This document shows positions 32,663 through 44,694 of a stretch of DNA of 64,000 nt, piece after piece. A program made the translations under genes and the position numbers. Source of the stretch: Paraphaeosphaeria minitans (lineage: Eukaryota; Ascomycota; Dothideomycetes; Pleosporales; Didymosphaeriaceae). Within the stretch, counting starts at the first letter, position 1; each line of letters opens with the position of its first letter. The notes beneath the pieces were generated by a model that did not search any database, was not told the DNA's origin, and saw only the letters and a program-made list of their open reading frames with translations. Where the stretch lies: assembly GCA_015832175.1 (NCBI GenBank), contig WJXW01000004.1:3100001-3164000 (forward strand), written 5' to 3'.

Positions 32663-34975
32663 ATGACTGCCGAGCCAGTCACCGCTACAGATGACGCGGC
32701 CAGTGAAGTAGAGGGCGACGCGCTTTGGCCCTTGGCATATCGTCTGCAGACGTTGCAGCAGCCAGCCTTTGCACAATGGTGGAGCTACCGGTTGTACCAA
32801 ACCCCGGAGGGTGAGTGATCCGAACGCGAAGAGAACGACCTGACTAACAATTACACCCCACCGCTTAGGCAAAAAGGTGCAAGTTCTATACAGCAATAAT
32901 AAGGCACGGTCGGAAGAACTTGCACAGAAATTTCTTGAGGAACCGGTGGTTGGGTTCGACATGGAGTGGCCTTGTTTTCCTGGCCAAAACCCTCCACTGC
33001 AAAAACGAATCGGGCTCATCCAAATCGCATCGGAAGACAAGATAGCACTGATTCATATTGGTATACACGCAGGAAAAACTGTAGATGATATCATTGCGCC
33101 ATCGCTCCGAAAGCTCATTGAAAGCTCCAAGATTGCGAAAACAGGAGTCGGCATCCTGGGCGCAGATTTCGCAAGGCTCCGCCGATTCTTTGGCTTGAAA
33201 CCACAAGGGGCGTTTGAGTTAAGCCACTTGGACCGCCTGGTGAGGTTTGCATACATTCCGCATCTTCTAAACACGAAGATGATATCGCTTGCAAACCTGG
33301 TGGAGAACCATCTCGGCTTACCTCTGGCGAAAGGGCCTGTGAGAACTAGCAATTGGAGTAAACCACTCAACGACGAACAAAAGGGTTATGCTGCTAGCGA
33401 TGCTTACGCCGGATTTATGTTATTTCATTGCATGAATGCCAAACGGCTTGCGCTAACGCCTGTGCCAAGTTTACCCATTTTTGCAGAGCAATACCCTCGG
33501 AAAGCGAAAGGTGCCAAGGGATCTGCTCCTATGACCACGCTTATGCTGCAACCGGCAGAAGAAGGTGGTTTCATTATTGCAGCCAATGAGTTCTTTGATA
33601 ATCGAAAAGACGACGCTATATCGGACGAGAAGGCATGCGAAGGGAGAGATGAGACCGTAACTCCAACAGCAGATGAAAACAAGCAGACAACCAAGAAGAC
33701 GGTCTCGAAGACAGGTCCGAAGACCACTCAGGAACCATTGGGCCGCGCAGCGCAGGTCTTGTATGATCAGTTAGCAGAGCGCCGCAAGGCTCTTGCCCAT
33801 GCAAACGGGGTACCAGTTTATCTTATCGCAAACAATACAGTTCTTCAGGGCCTTGCACAGATGGCACCACAGAATGACGAAGACTTGTTAAAGGTGAAAG
33901 GCATCGGCAAGGTTTCATTCGCGAAATATGGCACCGATTGGCTCGATGTGAGTAAACCACCGAGTACAAAGTGGATGTGTTCTTCTTGCAGAAGGAAGAC
34001 TTCCCACTTTGCTGAGACTTGTACCACCCTGTCTTGACTCACACTGACTATGTATTCGTACCTTAGGTGATTGCTCGCCACCTAGCAGTCCATGTTGACG
34101 AACAGTTGATAGCTGAGCCATCAGTTGCACCTACTGAATCTCAAGAAACAGTGCCGCGCACTCCGACCCGGAAATCAATGCGGCGACCACAGATTACGCA
34201 AAGTTCTCCCGATTCTTCCCCAGGATTTGGTTCTTCTATACATCGCACGCCAGTTCTACACACCGGGTTGTCTTTTACTATGGCAGAAACTACGCTCGAT
34301 AAAGGCGACAGCACTGAGGGCAATCTAAAATATCCTGTCCTACCCCGACCAAGTTTTGATCAGCACTATGAAGACATTGAATTCATAGACATGACAGGCG
34401 ATAAGCCACACGGTCACAAGTCTGCCAGTGTTGACGCAATGTTCGGCGCTTCTTCTGGAACAACATCTGAAGAAGGTCCGGCTCGTCGCACTGCTCCATC
34501 GCCCAATTCTTCGGAAGAATCTCTTGTCTTCATAACGCCACCATCGCGATCGGCTTCCTACCTGAAAAGGAAAAGAACAGAAACAAGATCATGTACAGCG
34601 ACACCGAGCCGCGTGCTGAACCAAGCAGTAACAGCGAACCTTGCTTCAATCGAAGCTTCAACGCCGGCTCGCATATCCACTCAGACTCCGCTGCTCAGTC
34701 CTGGATCGAAGATTTACCGAAACAAGCTGATTGCCTTCAGCAAGCTTGTTACGCGAAAGCTCAGTGCAGGATCATCAACTACGCCAATTGTATCTGAGGC
34801 GACGCTTGATCTGATTGTCGCAACTTCGCCACGAACAGCCGAAGACTTGGACCGCATAGCGGGCATCGAGCCATTCGTTCTCGCTTGTAGAGCTGCAGAG
34901 ATGGATTTGCTACGGAACATCATCAAGTTTGCACCTCCTTATCTTAATGACCTCAGTATTACTCCTTCCGACTGA
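32663..34975 (+). CDS. RNase D/WRN-type 3'-5' exonuclease with two HRDC-like modules
   Basis: A DEDD-family exonuclease without a helicase domain. Exons 32663-32810, 32869-33947 and 34067-34975 (introns of 58 and 119 nt) encode 711 residues. The exonuclease domain spans about 50-245. It has VVGFDMEW (Asp80, Glu82), a second aspartate in GVGILGADFARLRRFFG near 150, and GYAASDAYAGFMLF near 222-235, where the D-x-x-x-Y order resembles, but is not identical to, the Y-x3-D of the DEDDy group. HRDC1 is at about 345-430 (YDQLAERRKALAHANGVPVY, LLKVKGIGKVSFAKYG), crossing the second splice join. A disordered, Ser/Thr/Pro-rich linker of about 195 residues follows. A second, diverged HRDC-like module is at about 625-703 (YRNKLIAFSKLVTRKLS, RTAEDLDRIAGIEPFVLACR). 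The layout recalls bacterial RNase D. Substrate, DNA or RNA, cannot be told. Confidence 0.86.
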
Positions 34976-36349
34976 GCATCTGACACGACTCGATGAAGGG
35001 GATGCCGAGCCCGGCAGAATTCGTGGTTTAATTCACGCGTTGTTCGGAACCAATACAGGCCACACTAATTTGTTTATGTATGCCAACAGTGGTCCTATTT
35101 TACATTGTAAACGACGGACACGACGGATTGGTTCGATACCCAGCACACGGAGGAAGGCGTTAATTGGATACATTTGCGAAGCAATTGGCATATGAACCTC
35201 GTAATGCGCACTGCGCATTCACATCACAGTGATCACAGCGCGTGAAACGTGGAAGCCGAAGTCGGCGTTCAGTGGTACATGGCGCGGCGCCTATGTTAGA
35301 GGACTGTCCGTCTGAACGCCACAAAACAAAACGAGCGGTTGCTGCCGAGAGCACATTGAACACGGCTGTGCGCGAATGTAATGAGACCCTCTTCCGCGAA
35401 TGGATGAGGGATAGGAGAAGTATGGATCGGTTCACACGACCCGAGGACCCTGTTTTCGTCCGGGATCAACGATGCATCCTCTGATCCTCACAGGGCTCGC
35501 TAACAATGCTGATTGCAGCACCACCAATCAGCTTCGCGTGGCGGGTTTCAACCGAACCGTGGTTCAGCATACAAACGTGCGACAGGTGACGGAGTGGAGT
35601 AAACCGAGCGACGGTTTCTGACATTCTACAGTCCTGGTACTCATACGCCATGTGAAGATTGAGGTGAACATGGGCGCGTTTGGGATGTCATGGATGATAT
35701 CTACCGTCTTGACGGGAACGGGGAGAAGGCAAGCACTCGCGTATAGGGGTTTATGAGGGGGGCGATTACCAATGATCGGCAAGCTTGAACGAGAACAAGC
35801 GCGGAGCGGCACTTGAGCAGGCGTGGCTTTGCGCGGAGCAATGTGATTGGCTACTGGTGCCGATGCGTCACTCCTTGAAGTGCATATAGAGCATCTTTTT
35901 GGGCAGATGGCAATTGGTGAATGAGATGGAATGACATGTTTGGAATGGAAAGAAAAGCAAGAAATATAAAGAATGGTTGTGTGAAGATGTGTAGAAGGGC
36001 CCACCGTCCGTTGTTCTTCTCGGTTCCACAGCACAGGTGCCGACAGAAATAGGCGGATTTTCCTGGGCCACTTTCACGTGTCGCCGTTGAGCGGGTGCCA
36101 TCATGTGAAAGGCGGGTGTGCGTGCGAATGACAGACGAGTCCACTCTCGACGTCCCAACCCACCGCAGCGTCGTCCACCCATCCACAAGAATCCCACACT
36201 GTCGGAACCACCGTTCGTCATGTCAACACGCGCGTAGAGATCTCGCTATCTCTCGGCCATCAGTCGCAGTCATTCGCCAGTCATACCAGACCCCCACAAC
36301 ACACGCCCACCGACCCGCGCAGCGAGCGAGCGAGGAGGAAGACGGCATC
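34976..36349. other. Intergenic with the promoter of the Opi1-like gene
   Basis: 1.4 kb. The left part has an 80-codon frame (35242-35484) that looks mildly protein-like but has no partner exon I can find. The right part is the promoter, with two CAYGTGAAAG elements at 36071-36111. Confidence 0.5.
36071..36111. promoter_or_regulatory. Pair of inverted UASINO-like E-boxes (CAYGTGAAAG)
   Basis: CATGTGAAAG is on the plus strand at 36102-36111 and CACGTGAAAG on the minus strand at 36080-36071, 21 bp apart, 239-279 bp before the ATG. In budding yeast the inositol-sensitive element UASINO has the core CATGTGAAAT, bound by the Ino2/Ino4 bHLH pair that Opi1 represses, and OPI1 itself is controlled this way. 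Whether the same circuit exists in this lineage is inference. Confidence 0.45.
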
Positions 36350-38196
36350 ATGGAGCAGGAGCGCGCGCTGCCGCCTGCATACACGCAGCACGACCCGTCG
36401 AGCCTCGATTTGCCTTCGGTGCCAACACACTCTCTCCCGAGCCTGCGAAGCCTTGATCTGCCCGATGCGCAGCCGTCGCACCCCTCGGTGGAGCTCAGTC
36501 CCAGGACGAGCAGTACACAATGGGGCGCGCTGCCTCGCACGGCGTTCCCCCGTCTCCCCGAGGGCGACGTGAGCAGCCCGATGGACCTGGATCGCGCGAG
36601 CGTAACTAGTGGCGACGACAGGAGACGGGACATGAGCGTCGTCAGTATGGAAGACCCGGACGTGAGACTGGCCGCCGAGGCGCTGAGCGGGCTGGGAAAT
36701 CCAGGTGGGTCATGTTTTCTTTTACACGTCGATGGATGATGCATCCGCATCGAAGCGTCCAGTGGGTGCGACGCCCAGCGAGTACTGCCAGCATGGCCCG
36801 TCGGGTGGCAGAAGGAACCTGGAGCGTGTCAAGGCCCCGGACATCAGGGCCAGTAGCCCTCGGGCAGAGTGTGCCCTTGGATTGAGCCGCATGCTAACAA
36901 CCCTGTGCAGACTTCGCCCGCTCGCCTACAAGTCGCTCCATCACCCTCTCCGCCCGCGAATCCACCGTCGAGCCCGAGCCGCTTCTCAATCTCCTGACAT
37001 CGGCGCATCCCTGGCTCGGAGGCAGCATCAATGGCTCCATCTCGGCGTACAACACCACCAAGACCTACTCGCCGCGCATCTTCAAGTACGGCGCCGAACT
37101 CATCGAACGCAACATTGGTTCCCCCGTTGTAAACACCGTCTCCTCGGTCGGGAGACGCACCGGTGTAGAGCAGAACCTCCGACGCTATCTGGGAGAGGTA
37201 CACAGACGGCCCAGCGACCTCGAGCAAGGTGATGCCGACAGAGCTGGGAAGCGGCCCCGCGTTATGAGCCCTCGGGCTGGCGAACCAGCCGACGTCATGG
37301 ACATGGACATGGACATCGAGAGCGAGAGCGAGTATGCGATATCTCGCGCAAGAGGCGGCTCGCAATCGTCCTTCGCCGAGAGTCTTCCCGCTTACGATGA
37401 CCACCGTTCTCCCAAGTACGAAGAGACCACCGTCGTCACCATCGACCCTGCCACAGGCAAGGAAGTACGAACCTCACGAGAACGCCCGCAATCCACCCAG
37501 GACCGTCGCGTGAACTGGTCTACGCAACTCATCATGACGACATCCGGTCTCGGTGTCGCGCTCTCGGACACATCACTCAAATCTCTCAAGCTATGCTTGC
37601 GCTTGCTGCGCGGTGCGACCAAGCACATTGACAGCGTTATGCGCGCGCTTAAGCTTGTCGTGGATGAATACGAAACCGCGCTGCGGAATGCGCGCCACTC
37701 CAACGGTACCTATGCCGACGAGAAAGACGCTACAATGGTCGATAGCTCCTCCGCACAAGACGCGCAAGTCCGCGCCATCGCAGACCGCATGAAGCAGCTT
37801 TCCAGCGACATCTGGACCACCCTGCAGTCTGTCGTTACTTCAGTCTCCCGGTATACCGGCGGTGCGCTTCCGCAGAACGCGTCGCAAGTCGTCCGTACAC
37901 AGCTGCTCTCTGTGCCGCAGCGGTGGCAGCTTGCATCCAGAACCACCGCCACTGGCAACGAAGGAGGCGAAGGCGGAGGCGAGGAGGTCCGCGGCGCAAA
38001 CCGCATGCTGGCGTTTGCGAGCGAAGGCTTGGACATGATGGGACAGATCACTACCGTTGTCGACGGTACCGTGCAGAGCGCAGAAGGCTGGCTCAGCCGA
38101 ATCGGCCGCCAGCCGACGCAACAACCCGAAGAGGCATCGGAAAAGGCGCCCTTGACAAACGTCAGGGTCAACGCTGGTGTCCACGAGAAGAAATAG
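36350..38196 (+). CDS. OPI1: Opi1-family transcriptional regulator of phospholipid genes
   Basis: In yeast, Opi1 is held at the ER by phosphatidic acid and represses phospholipid-synthesis genes when released to the nucleus. Exon 1 is 36350-36704, the intron 36705-36910 (206 nt, GTGGGT...TGTGCAG, branch GCTAACA), exon 2 36911-38196; 546 residues. The Opi1 domain begins near residue 142 with LLNLLTSAHPWLGGSINGSI and continues YSPRIFKYGAELIERNIGSP. It resumes at about 315-380 with RRVNWSTQLIMTTSGLGVAL and LKSLKLCLRLLRGATKHIDS. A small basic patch (GKRPRV) follows the first block, where a phosphatidic-acid-binding stretch would be expected. An MDMDMDI repeat and a Ser/Glu stretch lie nearby. I see no FFAT motif and no clear leucine zipper, both known in yeast Opi1. 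The frame is open upstream to 36095, but the ATG at 36350 gives the natural start. Confidence 0.83.
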
Positions 38197-38639
38197 GCCA
38201 TCCTCTCTGACGCCACAGCCCTGCGCCGACACGGGGGACGAAGAAGAGTTTTCTTTGTGTTGTAGATGTCGTCTTGTCTTGCTTGGTTCGAGTTCATATT
38301 CCCCGGTTTCCTATGTTCTGGTGGGAAGCGAGGCGTTTCATCTGGCTGGGCTGGGTTTCGGTAAAAGGATTTGTCGCGCTTTTCCAGCATGCGCTTGTCT
38401 GTACCAATGTCTTTTCCTTGTGCAAAGGCTAGAGAAAATATGGGCTTGGATGGGGATTCTAGCTGGCTACGGCTGGAGCGACCAATACAGTAAAGGCTTT
38501 GCACAAGCGTCGGTACATGTATGTGTTTTGGGACAGGTGACGTGGGTTACAGTGCTACACTCTCTTCGCGTCAGCGTGAAAGTCGGCTATAGGTTTACAG
38601 CTTTGATTACGATTGGTAGCTTTATGTGTCGGTCGAGTT

Positions 38640-38801
38640 GATTCGACCAAGGAAAAGAGCTCGAGCAAGCATGAGTCGAGATGATTTGAGCAAGCATGAG
38701 TCGAGATGATTCGAGCAAGCACGAGTCGAGATGATTTGAGCAAGCATGAGTCGAGATGATTCGAGCAAAAGCATGAGCCGAGATGATTCGACCAAGGAAA
38801 A
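38640..38801 (+). repeat. 25-bp tandem repeat, five copies, bracketed by a 17-bp direct repeat
   Basis: Units start at 38663, 38688, 38713, 38738 and 38763; each begins GAGCAAGCAtGAGTCGAGAT with one or two substitutions, and the last is 27 bp because of an AA insertion. The last base alternates T, C, T, C, which suggests duplication of a two-unit block. The 17-bp sequence GATTCGACCAAGGAAAA occurs at 38640-38656 and 38785-38801, on both sides. Confidence 0.9.
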
Positions 38802-38917
38802 TAATCCCTCCATTCTAACCTTACAAACAAACAACAAAAAGCTAAGGCTGACACGATCGATTGTTTGAATAATCCAATCCAACAAGCTCAATGGTTTACG
38901 AGGTTCATGTGGTGATA

Positions 38918-38940
38918 CTGCTGCTGCTGCTGCTGCTGCT
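38918..38940 (+). repeat. CTG trinucleotide run
   Basis: Seven and two-thirds CTG units (CAG on the other strand). Not inside a supported gene. Confidence 0.9.
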
Positions 38941-39370
38941 TAGGATTGGATTCACGTGATTGTAAGAGTGGATACCATGTTGGCAACCAATGCGAATTTA
39001 TACGGCGATGCAGAGAGCAGGCCACCGCGCGTTGAGCTGAGCCCACCACGCTCTTCAGACGAGCGCACCGCGCATTGCCCTGGCTGGCCATGAGCGAGAT
39101 TATTTTTCTCATCAAGCTTACAAATCTCGCGGCAGGAACGCGTCCATGTTTGTGCAATTCGAAGAAAAGGGCGAGGGTGGGGTCCTCAGGGCACGCGAAT
39201 CGGGTCGGATCGCTGAGCATCCGCTTCCGGGCGGGCCTTTTTGTTCTTTGTTCCGTCACCAACATCTGACGCCTTGCAGAATGCCCGAGCGAGCACCGCA
39301 GACAGTCCTTTTGCGAACAGCTGGCAAGGAGAAGCCGTTCCGCGAGGAAGCAGCAACAAAGGTGGAAAGA

Positions 39371-39405
39371 TTGCCATTGCCATTGCCATTGCCGTTGCCA
39401 TGGCC
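39371..39405 (+). repeat. TTGCCA hexanucleotide array
   Basis: About five to six imperfect TTGCCA units. Non-coding as far as I can tell. Confidence 0.85.
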
Positions 39406-39870
39406 ATGCAGGAGGTTTGGCGCTGGGTGAAGGAGCTGTCAACCCCCCTGCCCCACAACCTTCATGATTAGTGTCGGCGAGGCTTCGTGATCGACATGAC
39501 TCATTCCGTCCAATGTTTCCGTCACGCATCTCAAACAACTGCCCGGCGTGGCACCGACGCACTGTGCTCTCTTTGTCGCGTTTCGCGAAATGCATCCAAC
39601 CTCTTCGGTGAAGGACTAAACGGCAACAGATGGGTCCCATGAGACCCTTGCTTGCGGCACGTTACTGTTTGAGCCCGACGTTGTGTCGCGCCTTAACGCC
39701 GATCGGGAATTATTCATACACCTTCTTCACTTGCCCTCCTGCCCTTGTCATTGTTTTCCTTCCGACACTCTTTCCTTCCCCTACCGCCCAGAGCGTCCTC
39801 TCTGTGGCCCGCGCAGCACTCCTTCCCGTCTGACATCGTTGGCGAGCCCCGTCAAGTCAATTGCGCCACC

Positions 39871-42800
39871 ATGGAGAAGGCCGACGTCCTTTTGAGTACT
39901 ACCGCCCTGCGCGAAGAGCCAGAGAGCGCGGCCAAAGACAAGGAGGGCGGGCCCATTCGCGCCGATAGTGAAAGCATCACTACAATTTCGAGCAGCGCGG
40001 GCGAGAAGACCGCCCAGCCTGCCCAACACCATGATCCTGGGGTCGACATCTCGCGCGCCGAGGCCGAGTTCGCAGCCTTGAACCGTGAATTCTCCAGGAC
40101 TAGCCAGTTGAGCCGCACCAAGTCCCGCCACAGCCGCAAAGGCGCCACCGACATCGAAAGAGCCGTTGATGACGAGACCGGCTCGGAAAATCCCTTCGAT
40201 CTGGAGACGGTCCTCAGAGGCAACCGCGATGAGGAGGAGAGTGCTGGTATCAAATCTAAGCGCATTGGTGTGCTGTTCGAAGACTTGACCGTCAGCGGCG
40301 TAGGCGGCGTCAAAAGTGAGTATTACCCTCTTAACCCAAACTCAATGTCATACCCAACGTCAAATCCACAACGCGCTGGGCAGTATTCAGGGTTTCGCCC
40401 CTGATGTGCTACCATCACACCCTCAGTGCGCGTTTTGGTGACCTTGATGCAAACTAACATGAACCTTGCACAGATTACGTCAAGACCTTCCCCGACGCAT
40501 TCGTTTCCTTCTTCAACATCTTTGCCACTGTACAAGGTCTCCTGGGACTCGGCAAGAAGGGTCGCGAGTTCGACATCCTCAAGGACTTCAGGGGAGTCGT
40601 GAAGCCTGGAGAAATGTGTCTGGTACTCGGTAGACCTGGAAGCGGCTGCACGACCTTCCTAAAGGTAGCCTCCAACCAGCGTTACGGGTACACCAAGGTC
40701 GATGGCAAGGTCCTGTATGGTCCCTTTGAGAGCGATTTCTTCGAGAAGCGCTACAGGGGAGAGGCCGTTTATTGTGAAGAGTGAGTGACACCGACGCAAA
40801 ATTGATGTGTCCTTTTGGCAGAGCAAGTACCTCTTGCTGGGCTGGTTGAGACATGCTCAAGGTATACACCACCCTATCTTGACACACGTTGACTTTTGGC
40901 AGAGATGAAAACCACCATCCCACTCTTACCGTCGGTCAAACTCTGGATTTTGCGCTTGAGACCAAGATTCCCGGTAAACGACCCGCAGGTGTGTCGCGCC
41001 AGGACTTCAAGGAGCGGGTCATAGACCTCATGCTCAAGATGTTCAACATTGAGCACACCCGCAACACCATTGTTGGAAACCCCTTCGTACGTGGAGTTTC
41101 TGGAGGCGAGCGGAAGCGTGTTTCTATTGCCGAGACGATGATAGCCAGCGCCTCCGTCTGCTCTTGGGATAACTCCACTCGTGGTCTGGACGCCTCTACC
41201 GCTGTCGACTATGCGCGATCGCTCAGAGTACTCACCAACATCTACAAGACCACGACATTTGTGTCACTATACCAGGCGTCTGAGAATATCTACAAGGTGT
41301 TTGACAAGGTGCTGGTTATCGACAGTGGGCGACAGGTGTATTTTGGACCCACCAAAGACGCTCGAGCTTACTTCGAAGGGCTCGGGTTCCTTGAAAAGCC
41401 GCGTCAAACATCACCGGACTACTTGACTGGATGCACGGATCCGTTCGAGCGCGAATACAAGGCTGGTAGAAGCGAAGAAGACGTACCCTGTACACCTGAT
41501 GCGCTGGCTGAAGCTTACAAGAATTCTCCGATCGCCGCTGACTGTAACGCCGAGATTGCTGCCTACCACACCCAAATGGCCGAAGAGAAGGAGGTGTACG
41601 ATGAGTTCATGACTGCGGTGCAGGAGAGCAAGCGACATGCACCGAAGAAGTCCGTTTACTCGATTCCGTTCTATCTGCAAGTGCAAGCCCTGTTCAAACG
41701 CCAATTCTTGCTGAAGTGGCAAGATAAGTTTACTCTTTTCACTTCCTGGGCTACCTCGATCATCATCGCTATTGTCATTGGAACTGTCTGGCTCGATCTC
41801 CCCACTACTTCGGATGGCGCCTTCACCCGAGGTGGTGTGCTCTTTATCGCTCTGCTGTTTAACGCTTTCAACGCCTTCTCCGAATTGCCTGGTGTCATGT
41901 TGGGACGACCAATCGTCAACAAACATCGAGCGTTCACTTTTCACCGTCCGTCCGCTTTATGGGTAGCTCAAATCGGGGTTGATCTGCTGTTTTCTTCGGC
42001 ACAGATCCTGATTTTCAGCATCATAGTCTACTTCATGACCGGACTGGTACGAGACGCTGGCGCATTCTTCATCTTCGTTCTTATGATCATCACCGGATAT
42101 TTGGCCATGACCTTGTTCTTCCGTACCGTCGGTTGCTTGTGTCCGGACTTCGATGTCGCTATTCGTTTGGCTGCTACCATCATCACGCTATTTGTCCTTA
42201 CCTCTGGTTACATCATCCAGTATCAAAGTGAACAGGTTTGGCTTCGCTGGATTTTTTACATCAATGCGTTGGGTTTAGCCTTCTCAGCTCTAATGATGAA
42301 CGAGTTCGGACGCCTCGACCTGACTTGTGCTGGTACCTCTTTGATTCCCAATGGCCCCGGCTATGGTGACATCAACTCTCAGGTGTGCACATTGGCCGGT
42401 AGCAAAGCTGGCACCACGTTGGTCTCAGGTTCCGATTACATCCGCATTGGGTTCTCTTACCTGAAGAGCGACCTTTGGAGGAACTGGGGCATCAGTGTTG
42501 TCTTGATCGTTGCTTTCTTGACGGCGAACGTGTTCCTTGGAGAGTACGTCAAATGGGGCGCGGGAGGTCGCACTGTGACTTTTTTCCTCAAGGAAAACAA
42601 GGAACTGAAGGAACTGAACGAAAAGCTCCAGGTGAAGCGGGACAAGCGAAATCGCAAAGACGAGGACGCCGATGCGAGCTCTGGCTTGAAGATCACCTCC
42701 AAGGCTGTACTCACGTGGGAGGATCTCTGCTACGATGTCCCTGTCCCATCTGGTCAACTACGTCTCCTGAACAACATATTTGGCTACGTCAAGCCAGGAC

Positions 42801-44694
42801 AACTCACGGCCCTGATGGGTGCATCCGGAGCGGGCAAGACAACACTGCTGGATGTGCTCGCCGCCCGAAAGAATATTGGTATCATTGGGGGCGACAAGCT
42901 TGTTGATGGTAAAGCGCCTGGCATCGCCTTCCAAAGAGGTACTGCGTATGCCGAACAACTTGATGTCCATGTAAGCATACTTCCCCAATCTGATTGATAT
43001 CGTGAGCTAATAGGCATTAGGAACCTGCCCAAACTGTTCGCGAGGCTCTCCGCTTCTCCGCCGACTTACGCCAGCCGTTTGAAACACCCCAGGAAGAGAA
43101 GTACGCCTACGTCGAGGAAGTCATTTCTCTTCTGGAAATGGAAGATATGGCGGATGCTATCATCGGAGACCCGGAGACTGGACTGGCAGTTGAACAACGT
43201 AAACGCGTTACAATTGGAGTCGAACTCGCTGCTAAACCGGAGCTCCTTCTCTTCTTGGACGAACCTACTTCAGGCCTGGACTCCCAGAGTGCCTTCAACA
43301 TCGTTCGATTCTTACGCAAGCTGGCTGCGGCAGGTCAGGCAATCTTGTGTACGATTCATCAACCGAACTCAGCTCTCTTCGAAAACTTCGATCGACTTCT
43401 ACTGCTTCAGCGCGGAGGACAATGCGTCTATTTTGGAGACATTGGCAAGGACGCGCATGCTCTTCTCGATTACTTCCATCGCCATGGTGCTGACTGTCCT
43501 TCGAATGCCAACCCCGCCGAGTGGATGCTCGACGCTATCGGTGCTGGCTCGACGCCCCGTATTGGCAAGCACGACTGGGCCGACGTGTGGCGCGACTCTG
43601 CCGAGTTCGCGCAGGTCAAGGAAGATATTTCTCGTATGAAGGAGACTCGCAGCGCTGAAGTCGTTGCTGCTGCGCATGTGGAACAGAAGGAGTACGCCAC
43701 ACCACTATGGCACCAGATCAAGAAGGTCAACAAGCGCCAAAACCTGGCCTTCTGGAGAACTCCCAACTACGGCTTCACTCGTCTCTTCAACCATGTCATC
43801 ATCGCATTGTTGACCGGATTGATGTACCTACAGCTCGATGATTCCCGATCCTCGCTCCAGTACCGCGTCTTTGTCATCTTCCAGGTTACTGTTCTGCCCG
43901 CCCTCATTCTTGCCCAGGTGGAGCCCAAGTACGCCGTGTCGCGTATGATCTCTTACAGAGAGCAGATGGCCAAGGCTTACAAGACATTCCCCTTCGCGCT
44001 GTCAATGGTGATCGCTGAGCTGCCGTACGACGTCATTTGCGCTGTCGCCTTCTTCCTGCCTATTTACTACATTCCTGGGCTTAACCCCGCATCGGACCGC
44101 GCTGGCTACCAATTTCTCATCATTCTCATCACCGAGATCTTTTCTGTTACTCTAGCGCAAGCACTGGCTGCGCTTACTCCGGATCCTTTCATTTCCTCGC
44201 TCATCAACCCATTCGTCATTGTCATCTTCGCCCTCTTCTGCGGTGTCACGATTCCAAAGCCACAGATCCCTGGCTTCTGGAGAGCCTGGCTCTACCAGCT
44301 CAACCCGATGACTCGTCTGGTCGGTGGTATGATAGTCACGGAACTGCATGACCGCAAGGTGGAGTGCACGTCGGTCGAGCTGAACAAATTCAGCGCGCCA
44401 GACGGACAGAACTGCGGAGACTACATGAGCGACTACTTCAAGAACGGCGGTCCTGGCTACATTGTCGACAACGCCACCGATCTTTGCCAGTACTGTGCCT
44501 ACAAGGTCGGTGACCAATTTTTCGAACCGCTTGGTCTTTCGTTCAGCAACCGCTGGCGCGACCTAGGTATCATGGCAGCTTTCATTGGCTCCAGTCTCTT
44601 AGTGCTTTTCATTGCTGTAAGAACCCCCTTTCTCACATCCGATGCGTTTTCTGACAATGAATAGGCTCGCTATCTCAATTACAACCGCCGGTGA
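39871..44694 (+). CDS. PDR-type (ABCG) full-size ABC transporter
   Basis: A plasma-membrane drug and lipid efflux pump of the Pdr5/CDR class. Exons 39871-40315, 40474-40780, 40903-42970, 43021-44616 and 44665-44694; 1481 residues. Order is NBD1-TMD1-NBD2-TMD2. NBD1 has Walker A GRPGSGCTTFLK (about 200), signature VSGGERKRVS (about 315) and Walker B region SVCSWDNSTRGLDA. NBD2 has Walker A GASGAGKTTLLDVLA (about 889), the degenerate signature VEQRKRVTIG (about 997) and LLLFLDEPTSGLDS. This asymmetry is the known PDR arrangement, with one regular ATP site. Two sets of six spans follow the NBDs, with a Cys-rich loop in TMD2 (NCGDY...LCQYCAY). The start has a perfect context (CCACCATGG). The last exon is only 30 nt and encodes ARYLNYNRR. 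Substrate cannot be inferred. Confidence 0.96.

Larger units (their letters stand above)
38197..39870. other. Intergenic with several simple repeats
   Basis: 1.7 kb between the Opi1-like and ABC transporter genes. It holds a 25-bp tandem array (38663-38789), a CTG run (38918-38940) and a TTGCCA array (39371-39405). A 250-codon minus frame (39640-38888) translates these repeats into poly-Gln and Trp-Gln runs and is not called. The last 150 bp, pyrimidine-rich, lead into the transporter. Confidence 0.55.

Noticed and set aside
39330..39352. Pleiotropic drug response element before the ABC transporter
   Set aside because: TTCCGCGAGG is only a partial match to TCCGYGGA and lies more than 500 bp upstream.
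38888..39640. 250-codon minus frame with poly-Gln and Trp-Gln runs
   Set aside because: Its distinctive features are translations of the CTG and TTGCCA microsatellites; the rest has no family motif.
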